64,000 nucleotides of DNA, taken from positions 1-64,000 of the forward strand of contig JAODUO010000944.1 in NCBI GenBank assembly GCA_025642075.2. The letters are read 5' to 3'. Position 1 is the stretch's first letter. The number at the start of each line of letters is the position of its first letter. The translations under genes were made by a program, and so were the position numbers. Below are positions 1 to 10,016 of the stretch, one piece after another. The notes under the pieces were generated by a model. That model did not search any database. It was not told where the DNA came from and saw only the letters and a program-made list of their open reading frames with translations. The stretch is from Ridgeia piscesae. Taxonomy: Eukaryota > Annelida > Polychaeta > Sabellida > Siboglinidae.

Positions 1-1440
1 TTATAAAAGGTTTTAAAAAGGGAATTTGGGATTTAGAAATGGGTTTAATCAACAAAACCAGAGGTTTACATTTGGATCTTGCAGAATAATAAAATTTTAA
101 AATTCAGAATCAAAGGATTAAAAAAGGAATACAATGTGATAAGGGTTTTAGAGTGTTTTTGGTGAAATAGAAGAAAAATTTATTTTTACAAAATTAATTA
201 AAACAAAACACATGATGTGGTTATAAATTAGTAAACAAATTGACCCATGGAAATAATAATTTTACTTCAAAAAAATACAAAATTGGTTGGGTTTTTAGCA
301 GGTATTAATACATAGATCTCTAGAAAAACTTTTTGAAAAAAAAAAGGGGGTTCTTTTTAAAAACCCCCAATTTAAACATCCAATTTCCTTTAAAAATAAA
401 AAACTGAACGCTAAATTTTAATGTATTACCAAATAGGGATTACTTCATTTAAACCCTGTTGGTAAATTCCTTAATCTTTTTTCATTTTACCCACTTTTTT
501 CTTTCCCTTTTTTTTCTCATCCGGAAATTCGGATGCCGACTACCAGTGTTTCTATTTGTCTCTTCCCCCACCGGGCTGGAACCTTACCTGGAATTCAACA
601 CATTAAATAAAAACCAGTGTGTTTTTGACTATGGTTTCCTTTTTTAATATTGTTCATAATTAAAAAATTTTCTTTAATTATTTACATAGGCATTTCAAAT
701 TTTAAAACCTATTAAACAAATTAAAAGAGATCATTGGGCCATATCTTGGAAAAGAAAAGGGATACCAACAAGTGGGCCCAATTTTTTCTCAAATAGGTTT
801 ACCGCTGACCTGTTTGCTTTTTCCAGTTAAATTTGGGGACTGTTGTTTTTGTGGGCCCCCTGGGTTGTTTTAAGTGGGAGTCGTATATTATTTAATTTTA
901 CATAAAGTTTTAACTAAATTTAATGATTTAAATATCCCTATATTTTTAATTTGGTGTATCTACCAATACACAATTGGACGAAAGGAACAAAAAAAAGATG
1001 CTTATTTTAATATTTTTGTAAACCCTAATTTAATTTCCTTTCAATTTAGCTTACCAAGGAAAAAAGGAGGGTGATCACTTCAAATTTAATTGAAAAGAAA
1101 TATAACCCTAAAATCACTCAAAATGACACCCTCTAAGTTATTTGTTCAACACTGGATGTTGGGGGGCTGAAAATCGGGGCCTCAAAAATTTTTCCCAAAT
1201 TTCCCCTTTCCCAACAAAAGTTTTAAAAATATATGAAAGGCAAAGAGATTAAATTACAAAAGTTAAGAAAAATTCAAAGTTATACTTAATAAGAAATTTT
1301 TCATTTTATCAAAACACAACTTATTACATCAGTCTAAAAATGTAAATTTTTTTTAAAATAAAAACAAAAAACCATGTGATTAACTCCCCCCAGAGAATTT
1401 TTAGAGCGGGATTTCCCCCCTCGCGAAAATTTCTGGAGCC
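1..1440. other. AT-rich stretch, no gene recognised
   Basis: No coding exon is recognisable. The sequence is unusually rich in runs of doubled or tripled identical bases (such as runs of 5-9 A, T, C or G), and all open frames are short. This may be an error-prone contig edge rather than real sequence. Confidence 0.5.
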
Positions 1441-1980
1441 CGAGGGATTTGGCTGCAGCCCCAGGATTTAACTGGGCGAATTTCCCCCCCTGGGGGGATT
1501 TAACCCCAAAGCGGATTTCCCTCCCCGGAATTCCTCCGGAGGTTACTGGCGGGAATTTTTTCCCCTCGGAAAAGGGTTACAACCCCGGGGAGAATTTCCC
1601 AGCAGGGAGTTATTTTCCGCCGATTTCCCTTCAGCCGGAATTTCACCCGGGATTTACAACCCAGGGAAAAGTTAAAACCCCGGAAAAGGGAAAATTCTCT
1701 GCAGTTTTTCCCTGGATTTAACCTAAAAGGAGCCCCGTTAAAACTCGCGGATTTCCCTCGCCGATTTAACTACGCAGCCGGTTATACAGCGGATTTCCTG
1801 GGAAGGGATTTAACTCCAGGGAGCCCCCCTCGAAAAGGGGTTTAACTCGCGAAAATTTTTTCCAAAACCCCCGGGAGAACCCCCAGCAGGGATTTAATTC
1901 GCGGAATTTAACTCCCCAGGGATTTAATTTCCCGGGATTTAACTCCCCGGGAATTTTTAAGAGGGATTTAATTTCCCGGG
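1440..1980. repeat. Degenerate edge of the 16-bp minisatellite
   Basis: Words such as GGGATTTAACTCC recur and look like corrupted versions of the GGGAGTTACTCC unit that follows. Homopolymers are lengthened and some bases are lost. The block grades into the clean array at about 1980, which suggests either old decayed units or poor consensus. Confidence 0.55.
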
Positions 1981-2955
1981 AGTTACTACAGCAGGGAGTT
2001 ACTACAGGAGTTACTCAGCGGGGAAGTTATTGGGGGGAATTACCCCAGCAGGGAGTTACTACAGCAGGGAGTTACTCCAGCGGGGAGTTACTACAGCAGG
2101 GAGTTACTACAGCAGCGAGTTACTAAGCATGGAGTTACTACAGCGGGGAAGTTACTACAGCGGGGAATTACTACAGCAGGGAGTTACTACAGCAGGGAGT
2201 TACTCCAGCGGGGAGTTACTCCAGCAGGGAGTTACTCCAGCAGGGAGTTACTCCAGCAGGGAATTACTGCAACAGGGAGTTACCCAGCAGGGAGTTACTA
2301 CAGCAGCGAGTTACTACAGCAGCGAGTTACTACAGCAGGGAGTTACTACAGCAGGGAGTTACTCCAGCAGAGATTTACTAGAGCAGGGAGTTACTGCAGC
2401 AGGGAGTTACTACAGCAGGGAGTTACTCCAGCAGAGATTTACTAGAGCAGGGAGTTACTCCAGCAGAGATTTACTAGAGCAGGGAGTTCCTCCATCAGGG
2501 AGTTACTCCAGCAGGGAGTTACTACAGCAGAGAGTTACTACAGCAGGGAGTTACTACACCAGGGAGTTACTACACCAGGGAGTTACTACAGAAGGGAGTT
2601 ACTCCAGCAGGGAGTTACTCCAGCAGGGAGTTACTCCAGCAGGGAGTTATTCCAGCAGGGAGTTACCCCAGCAGGGAGTTACTCCAGCAGGGAGTTACTC
2701 CAGCAGGGAGTTACTACAGCAGGGAGTTACTACAGCAGCGAGTTACTAAGCATGGAGTTACTACAGCAGGAAGTTACTCCAGCGGGGAGTTACTCCAGTG
2801 GGGAGTTACTACAGCAGGGAGTTACTCCAGCAGGGAATGACTGCAACAGGGAGTTACTCCAGCAGGGAGTTACTACAGCAGGGAGTTACTCCAACAGGGA
2901 ATGACTACAACAGGGAGTTACTACAGCAGGGAGTTACTCCACCAGGCATTAATTT
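1980..2955. repeat. 16-bp minisatellite array
   Basis: Tandem units of consensus GGGAGTTACTACAGCA, with the variants CTCC for CTAC and GCGAG for GGGAG, run for about 1 kb (around 60 units). Since 16 is not a multiple of 3, three units make a 48-bp, 16-codon super-period, and every forward frame cycles through the same codons. The 239-codon open frame at 2030-2749 reads a 16-residue repeat (GVTTAGSYYSSELLQQ type). It is a by-product of the repeat and not evidence of a gene. Confidence 0.9.
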
Positions 2956-3168
2956 GGCTGGGGTTACTCCTGCTTGATGTCACATTGTAAGGAGTTTACT
3001 CCTACTGGACGTTTTTCCCTGGGGCTTACACCCTCTGGGCTCTGGTGGAATATTGCCAGTAAAGATTCGGTCGTGTTTTACATTCACCAACCGTGTAAAA
3101 ATGTAAATCTTCTCATAGTAAAATTGTCAGCGTACATTTGCAGTGAAAACTTAACATTTATTTTGCAG

Positions 3169-3248
3169 CGACGTTTGGACAGTGTCGATATGTATACTAC
3201 GGACGGCACTCAGAGGGGAACAGGTTCATCAGGAACAGTGACCTCTGA
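3169..3248 (+). CDS. Possible terminal exon of an unidentified gene
   Basis: A good splice acceptor (TTTATTTTGCAG, ending at 3168) is followed by a 25-codon frame, [20 protein letters not shown] and five more residues, ending in TGA at 3246-3248. The composition is protein-like and the frame begins at the acceptor. I do not recognise the family. No partner exon is visible, because upstream lies the minisatellite. It could be chance. Confidence 0.25.
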
Positions 3249-3534
3249 CCCCAAACACTGGCCTGTAAACAACCTGTACCTAGATGTAGGTATCGGTGTG
3301 AGTGGACACTACTGGTCACTGTCTGTACGTGTTATATCAGTGACACTGATCGCCATTTGCCATTTGGTGCCATTGACATAAATGTGCTATTGCGCTTATG
3401 TTATCATGCCAATGCATTTAGCTGTTTCATCCTAAAATATGAGTATCTTGTTCCATACTGTAGTTTTTGTGTAAACTGTAAAAGTATATTATTCAAGCAA
3501 TGTTTCTGATTACATGACTAGTAAATTTCTACTC

Positions 3535-3572
3535 ACATCGATGTTTCAACCGCCATCGGCAGCCGTCATCAG
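3535..3572 (-). ncRNA. Hammerhead-type ribozyme core, left arm
   Basis: Read on the minus strand, CTGATGA is followed by a 7-bp stem II (GGCTGCC / GGCGGTT around a GAT loop), then GAAA, then a short stem III (ACAT / ATGT). This is the order of the conserved hammerhead core known from Penelope-like elements. The position after U16.1 is G where the consensus needs A, C or U, and no good stem I partner is visible in cis. This copy is probably not cleavable. Confidence 0.6.
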
Positions 3573-4180
3573 GAACTGAATAGTCACTGCTCACTAGATG
3601 GCATGGCGAGCAGACTATCCCCCATGTGACTTAGTCTGTAGCCGCCCTCGTCTCTATTCATAATTGGTCTACAATCGGTCTTATGATTATCTTCCACTAA
3701 TTTCCTTATAGACCACTTAGGGTAGTCACACTCCTGTAGAGCCTTGGTGATGTGCTCCTTGACTTTCTGTCTGTCCTCTGGGTCTGTGACAATGTTGATG
3801 CATCTGTCCAGTAATGTTTTATGACCCCCAGTTTCTGATGTAGCAGGTGATGTGAACTAAAGTTCAGATACAGGTCGGTGTGTGTCTTTTTTCGATACAC
3901 AATGAATTTGATTGTTCCATCGTCCTTCCATCAAAATGTCTCCTACCTTCAATGTGTCAAGAAAAGGCAGTGACCCTCGCTCTCTTCTTCATGTGTGAAC
4001 TTGATATTGCCTGTGGTATCAGTGATGTTTAGGTGCACTGTCGATTGTTGTTCACACCCTTTCTTCACGATCTCCATTTCGTCATACACGTATCGCTTCC
4101 ATAGTCGGGGCTGACAGACTCAGTCACATGCAGGACAGTCCGCTCGCCATGCCATCTAGCGTGCAGTGACAATTCAGTTC

Positions 4181-4218
4181 CTGATGAAGGTTGCCGATGG
4201 TGGCTGAAACGTCGATGT
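4181..4218 (+). ncRNA. Hammerhead-type ribozyme core, right arm
   Basis: Read on the plus strand, CTGATGA is followed by stem II (GGTTGCC / GGTGGCT, GAT loop), GAAA and stem III (ACGT / ATGT). It is the inverted copy of the left core. The differences between the two swap Watson-Crick and G-U pairs without breaking any stem. The presumed cleavage base is again G. Confidence 0.6.
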
Positions 4219-4245
4219 GAGTAGAAATTACTAGTGGTGTAATTA

Positions 4246-6030
4246 GAAATATACTTGCAACTTGATGGACATTTTCACAAATGTAAAAGTGTAAGTGCTA
4301 CTTTTCAGATGCATGAAACATGTGAATTCTGTCATTAAAATGTGTTCACTTTTTACAAGAAAAAGAAGCAACATGTGCAAATTATATATTACTTTAGTGT
4401 ACCATTGTTTTGAATGCCACAAATGTTGCATAATTTGTGGGAAATAAGGGACTGGTTTATGAGGTGTATCGATAATGAAGAGTAATACTTGTATCCTGTC
4501 GAGAACATTTGCAATTTGATGTCTGGGCCGTCACGCTCCAGTCAACAAAAACTTTTCAAATCCGTTTGAACACATTAACACTAGTCAAGGCTACGCTGCT
4601 GGACGTATTAATCATCGCTTTGCAAAGGATGTGCCAAACCAAGAGGGAAGTATTAGTATGAAAGTTTTACGAGGGAGTTGGCTTCAGATATGTATACACA
4701 TATATACACGTGTATATGTGCGTGTGTGTGTTCATAAATTGTCGTAGGTTGGTGGGCATGACGTTCACCTGATAAACATCCATGGGTTTCTTACATGCAT
4801 GTGCATGATGAGATGATAAGACACACTATAAATGAGATTTGTACGTATCGACGTGAAATAAACACAGTGCATCTGTTAATATATAATGTGATAATACTCA
4901 CACAAATCATTTGTAAAAGTTGAAACTAAAATTGTCTCGGAAGGATTCATTCAACCTTCAACATTTCTTCCTCTCCTATTGCACTTGTAAAAACAACTCA
5001 CCTTTTCCTATCAAAGGCTTCTTTTGTGACATTTTAGCCCATATATTTGGTCTGAATCAATATAAAATACAAGGACTTGAATCAGATAGGAGACATAGAT
5101 TAAACTCATATTTGTTTAAAACTATTCATCCAAATTCCACAGAGTTGTAATTTATAATCTTTACACAATAATCTGCACTTGAAGATCTTCAGAAAATTTG
5201 GCTGAAATACTATCAAAATAGCTAGCAAATAACTCTTAGAAACGTTTAATAAGGAGACTCATGTCAAATATCAGTCTGCAATTTGGTGGTGTTGTTACCG
5301 GTAATTGGGTTTCATTACGTGAGGCATTCATTTTAGAAACACGGCCGGGTGTCTACCAGTTATTGTCACGAACAATAAAAAGATGATGAGAAATACTACA
5401 ATGTAATACATATGTAGTTATTGGAAAACACAGAGGACATTTACATGTATGTGTGAGTAGTTTTGTGCCAGCTGGTGTGATGTGTCTTGTTTTTTATGTG
5501 TATAACAACTGTGCAGTATGTATCATAAAGAGATGTTGAAGTAAAATCTTGAGTATGTAAGAACTAAATCTTCTTTGCTATGCTTAGCATGGTGATGGAG
5601 CAAATGTGAACATGCATTTATATAAAGATGAAATGTTTGTAATGTACCCGGTACTGTACTTTAAAGTATTGGAAGAATAAAATGTTATGGTGGAAGTTTG
5701 AGATGGTTATTATTATACTGAATGGAGTCAGTTTTCAGCATCATAACATGACACGAAGACAACTCGGTGTAATTCTTATCTATCCAACACCTGCTCAAGA
5801 ATATCTTGTATAGGTGCATAACGTGTATTATGAAGAATTTTATAATAAAAAAATTCTGTGATAAAATCATGGCATAAATAAACTGAAATGGTATTAAAAA
5901 GAATATATTAAATTTTTTTTTATTTGGATCATTTTGTCGAAACTTCTTAAAAACTCCAAACCAATTTAAAGATCAAACAAACAAACAACACTCGTTAGCA
6001 TCAAAACAACAAATTTCTTGGTAACACCGG
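4246..6030. other. Intergenic DNA without a recognised gene
   Basis: Both strands were read. Only short open frames without recognisable domains occur (for example 4920-5150 plus). A short TA/TG-rich patch lies near 4690-4730. No splice-bounded coding exon is convincing. Confidence 0.5.
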
Positions 6031-6033
6031 AAT

Positions 6034-6039
6034 TTTATT
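6034..6039 (-). terminator. Polyadenylation signal of the FAM241B-like gene
   Basis: The minus strand reads AATAAA about 26 bases after the stop codon at 6065. This would give a very short 3' UTR. Confidence 0.55.
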
Positions 6040-6064
6040 TCAGCACAATATCTCCGAGAATACT

Positions 6065-6514
6065 CTAGGAATTTCCTAACCTATGTCCACTCCCTCCTCC
6101 CCCCACACTCCAGCTGCTTGAACCTGTACTTCGAACATTTGCATCCCCATTTCCTCGTTGTAATCGTGCCCCACCTGTCCGTGCCCTTTGTCGTCCACGC
6201 CCAAACAACCCCCCAAGTCCAATATTGTTGATGAAGTTGCGTGGTCCGTCTCCTGCCATGCTCCACTTGGTGACGAGGAAGAGCATACCACCAAAGAACA
6301 AGCCGCGGAAGCCAAACAACATGAGGGCGAGGAGGAGACCGATAGAGACGATCGGTTGGACAACGTATGGGCCGGCATTCCAGCTAGGCATACCGGCATC
6401 CTGCAGTCTCTGGTTGAACACTTGGAAGATGGACACACCCCCTTGACCGCCTTGACCACCACCCTGGTACTGACCATTTTCCTGTTCGTCATCTTCGTCA
6501 TGGCGTATTGAACC
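6065..6514 (-). CDS. FAM241B: FAM241B-like exon 2 (terminal)
   Basis: The acceptor TATTACAG|GG fixes the exon start at 6514. It encodes the acidic/Gly-Gln linker, the conserved amphipathic segment, the transmembrane segment and the Gly/Arg-rich tail, then a stop at 6065. An open frame continuing upstream to 6553 crosses the acceptor and is not coding. Confidence 0.85.
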   Translation of the reverse strand, partial: GSIRHDEDDEQENGQYQGGGQGGQGGVSIFQVFNQRLQDAGMPSWNAGPYVVQPIVSIGLLLALMLFGFRGLFFGGMLFLVTKWSMAGDGPRNFINNIGLGGLFGRGRQRARTGGARLQRGNGDANVRSTGSSSWSVGGGGSGHRLGNS

Positions 6515-7487
6515 CTGTAATACAGTGATACAGCCATGCAGGGTTGGGTCCAACTATATAGTAGATTAGTAGTAATAGTATTTGTTTTTTATTTGTTGTT
6601 ATTTCAAGATTCGAAAACTGGATTATCTGTTTAATAGATTTAAAAAAAAATGGAAACATGTCTTATTTCAGTTGTTATATTTTCTGTGTCCACCTGGCTT
6701 CCACCACATTGTCATAATATAATATGGAAAGTTACATTATATCGACAGGAGGTGGTGGCTTTCATTTTAAAAACTCCATTAGTTTTCCTCTCGTTGTCTG
6801 CACAATCCATAGAATTTAGTTTGGAGATCTTGTCAGGTGTAAGGGAAATTAAAGGGAAGTGCAGTTACCTGCACTATCCATTTGTGAAGTAGATCAGAAG
6901 AACACAAAATACCATTGAACATATAATTTTTATGAAAGAACTGTAGGAACCTTGAACAAAAGTAAATTTATGAGTACAATGTTCCATGTTGACTAGGTAC
7001 AGTCATCTCTTGTTTATCCGCACACTTTGGTTCCCAATGTTTTTGGTCAGATAAATGAAACGTGTGCATTAGCGAGACATTATTATACATGTGCAACTCC
7101 CACATAGAAAGTGCAGATCGTGAGACAACTGGATTATTGAAGACTGGATAAAAGATATGACTGTATTAGTGTATTAGGAAAATTTGCAGAGCTCTGTGAA
7201 AACATGCAATGCATAAAGATAATTACTATTACAGTCACTATTAGTGTGTACTGTGTATATTCAAACACATAAATAAAATACATGGTGTCTGAAATATAAT
7301 ATTATAACACGTAAAATAATTATTTTTAAGACTGTCCAGAACCATGTATACCATAGTCATTATGGTATTGATAATATTCATTCTAAGGTCTACGTACCTG
7401 GGGACGTCTTTCTCTGTTGTCTGTTTGCCTGTTTAATCGAGGATCATCATCCGGAACTATTTCACCACTGCTTAGTATACGCACCAT
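6065..7487 (-). CDS. FAM241B: FAM241B-like single-pass membrane protein (two exons)
   Basis: Two exons join in phase 0 to give about 179 residues. Exon 1 begins MVRILSSGEIVPDDDPRL, the hallmark N-terminus of FAM241B. Exon 2 carries the family core (residues 59-115): FNQRLQDAGMPSWNAGPYVV, then a hydrophobic segment at about 84-112 with VRGLL-like GFRGLFFGG. This core is the DUF4605 region. Human FAM241B is about 121 residues; this protein adds a Gly/Gln-rich linker (about 47-56) and a 65-residue Gly/Arg/Ser-rich tail after the membrane segment. FAM241B is a poorly understood membrane protein linked to lysosome homeostasis, which I infer also applies here. The start is the only ATG giving the family N-terminus. 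The gene is head-to-head with the annexin gene. Confidence 0.85.
6515..7397 (-). other. Intron of the FAM241B-like gene
   Basis: GT-AG intron of about 880 bp. It is AT-rich and contains no recognisable element. The short plus-strand open frame at 6650-6892 shows no domain. Confidence 0.75.
7398..7487 (-). CDS. FAM241B: FAM241B-like exon 1
   Basis: Thirty codons from ATG at 7487-7485 to a CAG|GTACGT donor at 7398/7397. The ATG context is AAAATGG. The exon encodes the conserved MVRIL...DDDPRL head and ends in phase 0. Confidence 0.85.
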
Positions 7488-7799
7488 TTTGCTGGAACCT
7501 GTCAACAAATAATGCAGCATACATATTCATGTCATTGTAGTGATGCATGTGTTCGATCAAATTTTAGTTGTTTTGAAACCCATAAACGGTATAATTAATT
7601 GGGACCCATTAAATGTACCATAATCAGTCAATCACTCCAGCTAAAACAATTAATATCGACAGATAATGGTTTTGTAACATAGACAGCCATAGGCTGTCAG
7701 CTGTACGTGCCTGTGGGTATGTCTAGAGTGACTATATTATAGCCTATTCTACAGTCTACACTAATTAAATATTGTGTAAGGCTGAGCATGGGCTGAGGG

Positions 7800-8205
7800 A
7801 GGTATTTCGGTAATCTTATACTTAACTGGCCTAAATTATTATGGCCTTTTAAAACCGTTTTTTCCACCTTATATTGATGTGTATGTGTTCGCAATGTGAT
7901 TCGACATCACTTCCGGTACAAAGAAGTCAGATTAAATTTGTGTTTTAGAACAATTTAAACATGCCGAGTCGGAGTAAACAACGCGATGTCACCGCTGCAA
8001 ATATGGCGCGAGCTGTAGGCGCCTCCCAGAGGCGCCTCCCATCGCGTTGTTTACTTCGACTCGGCATTTTTAAATTGTTCTAAAACACAAATAAAAAATT
8101 TAAATGATGTAGAATCACACTGCGAACACATACACTTCGATATAAGGTGATAAAAACGGTTTTAAAAGGGCGTAATAACCGGTATTTCGTCACTGACACT
8201 GGCTA
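7800..8205. repeat. Long palindromic foldback element (MITE-like)
   Basis: The left arm (about 7800-7990) and right arm (about 8030-8205) are imperfect inverted copies. Shared blocks include TTTTAAAACCGTTTT, a CCTTATAT...GTGTATGTGTTCGCA segment, TGTGTTTTAGAACAATTTAA and CGAGTCGRAGTAAACAACGC. A short GC-rich centre has GGCGCCTCCC twice. No coding capacity is present. The size and shape fit a non-autonomous foldback DNA transposon, but clean target duplications were not identified. Confidence 0.7.
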
Positions 8206-9839
8206 TGTCGCGCCCTCACCGTCACAGATAGTGCGTGGCAGAGAAGAATTATTGGCGTATCTAGTCTTTTTACTATCTAGTATCTACTATCTAACATCTA
8301 CTAAGTACTAGACTCTAGGTCTAGAATGTTGGAAAGGGATGGTACGGTGACAGTATGACTGGGTATCTGTGTGACTGGGAACGACTGATTGACACTCTGA
8401 TTCTCACTGTCAGCCTATCAAATCAATGTAGTGGTGCCTGACGAGTCACACAATAACTAAGTTAATGCATCATTTATTGACTCAATAGATCTGCTACATT
8501 GCAATGTGAGTAGTCCAACATCAAATGCACACCACGGCGAAGGTACAGTTACTTTACCTGATTTATTGGTGATGTTTATAAACACTAAACATTGGACTAG
8601 TTGACAACGCTTTCCACTTTCGTATGTGGCGCACATAAACTTCCGGTACTACGGATGCGCAGTAAAGCTACAGTCCGAGTGGCTATTTGTTTTTATTTTA
8701 GCCAACCAAAAATTTAACGATTATTTGATGTGGACCTGTCTGGTATGTCAATGTCAAGGCCGTAGTTGTTTTGATGAAGCAATGACTAAAAATCGTCTGC
8801 TTATTAGAGTATGAACTGGTTGGTAACTTTGCTGTCATCTAACTGTGTTAATATAATTGAATCTCTTTCGCCTAACTTCATATATTCTGGTTAAAACGTG
8901 TTTTGTTGGCGTGGTAGAATTGTTGAAATGTTGTGTAAATGTTGACATTTGACGCCCCCGACTCTTCTCACGCCACGCCGACACATCCAGTGTCAGTGAA
9001 CCACAGTCACACCCATTCAGCAGGCGTGCGTCATTTTTGGATTGGTGGATTTGTGATGTGATATATGCTTCTTTTGTCAATTAAATCTTGCATAGTCTGA
9101 TCTCAGCTCCGATTACGTAGGTTTGCCGTGTTAGCATATTAGCATAAGACTAGTGAAAAGAGCACAATTTATGGGGATTTACACTACACAAACATATGTA
9201 CATAATAATGTCATCATAATTTTTGTGTCCGGGTATTTCGGTGCCACACGTTGTCGTTGCCATTTTATGTGGTTAGCTATAGTACCATAACCAGTAAGTT
9301 ACTATTTTTAGTAGGTGATCAATTTGAAGTTTCAGTCATTTCAGACTTATAGATTAAATAACATTTTATTGTACGATTATACTGTCATGACATTAATATA
9401 CGTACTGCGCCTACCAGTGTCAAACACATATCACACACAGCACGGGGCCCACATCACCACACGCACACACGTCACCAACCTTAACTGGAAAAAAGAAACA
9501 AAACTAGGCAATAAACATCTGCATGTACAATTCCCATATTAATTGGCATGCAACAGAACTAATCAATTCATTAGGCCCACTTGTTTGCTGTATCCCTTTT
9601 TGTTCCACTTCAGTGAGTGTATGGGTCCAGATGTAAATCATCTTTTGAATTTTGTGTTAAGTACTGCTTATAAAATATAGATCAATGCCAGATATGTTGA
9701 AGATATACTGCTGAAAGCACTATTATATTATATTATGGAAACATTAATTAATAAAAAAGGTAAACAACCATATATGTCGTAGAAATAACACACTGGTATA
9801 TTGTTGTAATTTATATTACATGTGTGCTGTAATTACCAG
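8206..9839. other. Upstream region of the annexin gene
   Basis: No coding exon is recognised. If the annexin exon at 9840 is preceded by a 5' UTR exon, its promoter should lie here. The stretch around 8930-9040 is richer in CpG than its surroundings and is a candidate, but nothing decisive is visible. Confidence 0.35.
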
Positions 9840-10016
9840 GTGAGAATGTTGCCAGCCCAAGGTAAGAAGAAGCACAAGAAGCACAAACACTACAAGAAAC
9901 ACTCGGGTAGTTCGAGCAGCTCCAGCAGCAGCTCCTCGTCCGACGATGAGAAGAAGAAATGGAAGAAGGAACAGAAGAAGCTGAAGAAAAAGATGAAAAA
10001 GGACAAACACATGCAT
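9840..10016 (+). CDS. Annexin exon 1: Lys/His/poly-Ser leader
   Basis: The acceptor (TAATTACCAG, ending at 9839) implies an upstream exon. The first ATG is at 9846 and two in-frame codons precede it. The exon encodes clustered KKHKKHKH, eleven consecutive Ser, DDE and a second Lys block, ending KDKHMH at a phase 0 donor (CAT|GTGAGA). Most annexins lack such a leader. It is joined to the next exon by phase and by the continuing low-complexity head. Confidence 0.7.

Larger units (their letters stand above)
3508..4245 (-). mobile_element. Penelope-like element relic with inverted terminal arms
   Basis: Two arms of about 135 bp (3508-3642 and 4110-4245) are inverted copies of each other. The minus-strand interior reads as the conserved segment after the Penelope reverse transcriptase core. 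Pieces resembling PFLDTL, YRKKTHTDLYLNFSSHH and HQKLGVI are visible in more than one frame. The RT core and the GIY-YIG endonuclease are absent, so the copy is a short internally deleted relic. Inverted pseudo-LTRs are known for this class. Each arm carries a hammerhead-type core, listed separately. Confidence 0.85.

Noticed and set aside
2030..2749. 239-codon Gly/Ser/Leu repeat protein
   Set aside because: It is the 16-bp minisatellite read in frame; all forward frames give the same cycle, with no splice or start signals.
6076..6511. Other open frames overlapping FAM241B exon 2 on both strands
   Set aside because: They are shadows of the real exon in other registers; only the 6065-6514 minus frame carries the family motifs.
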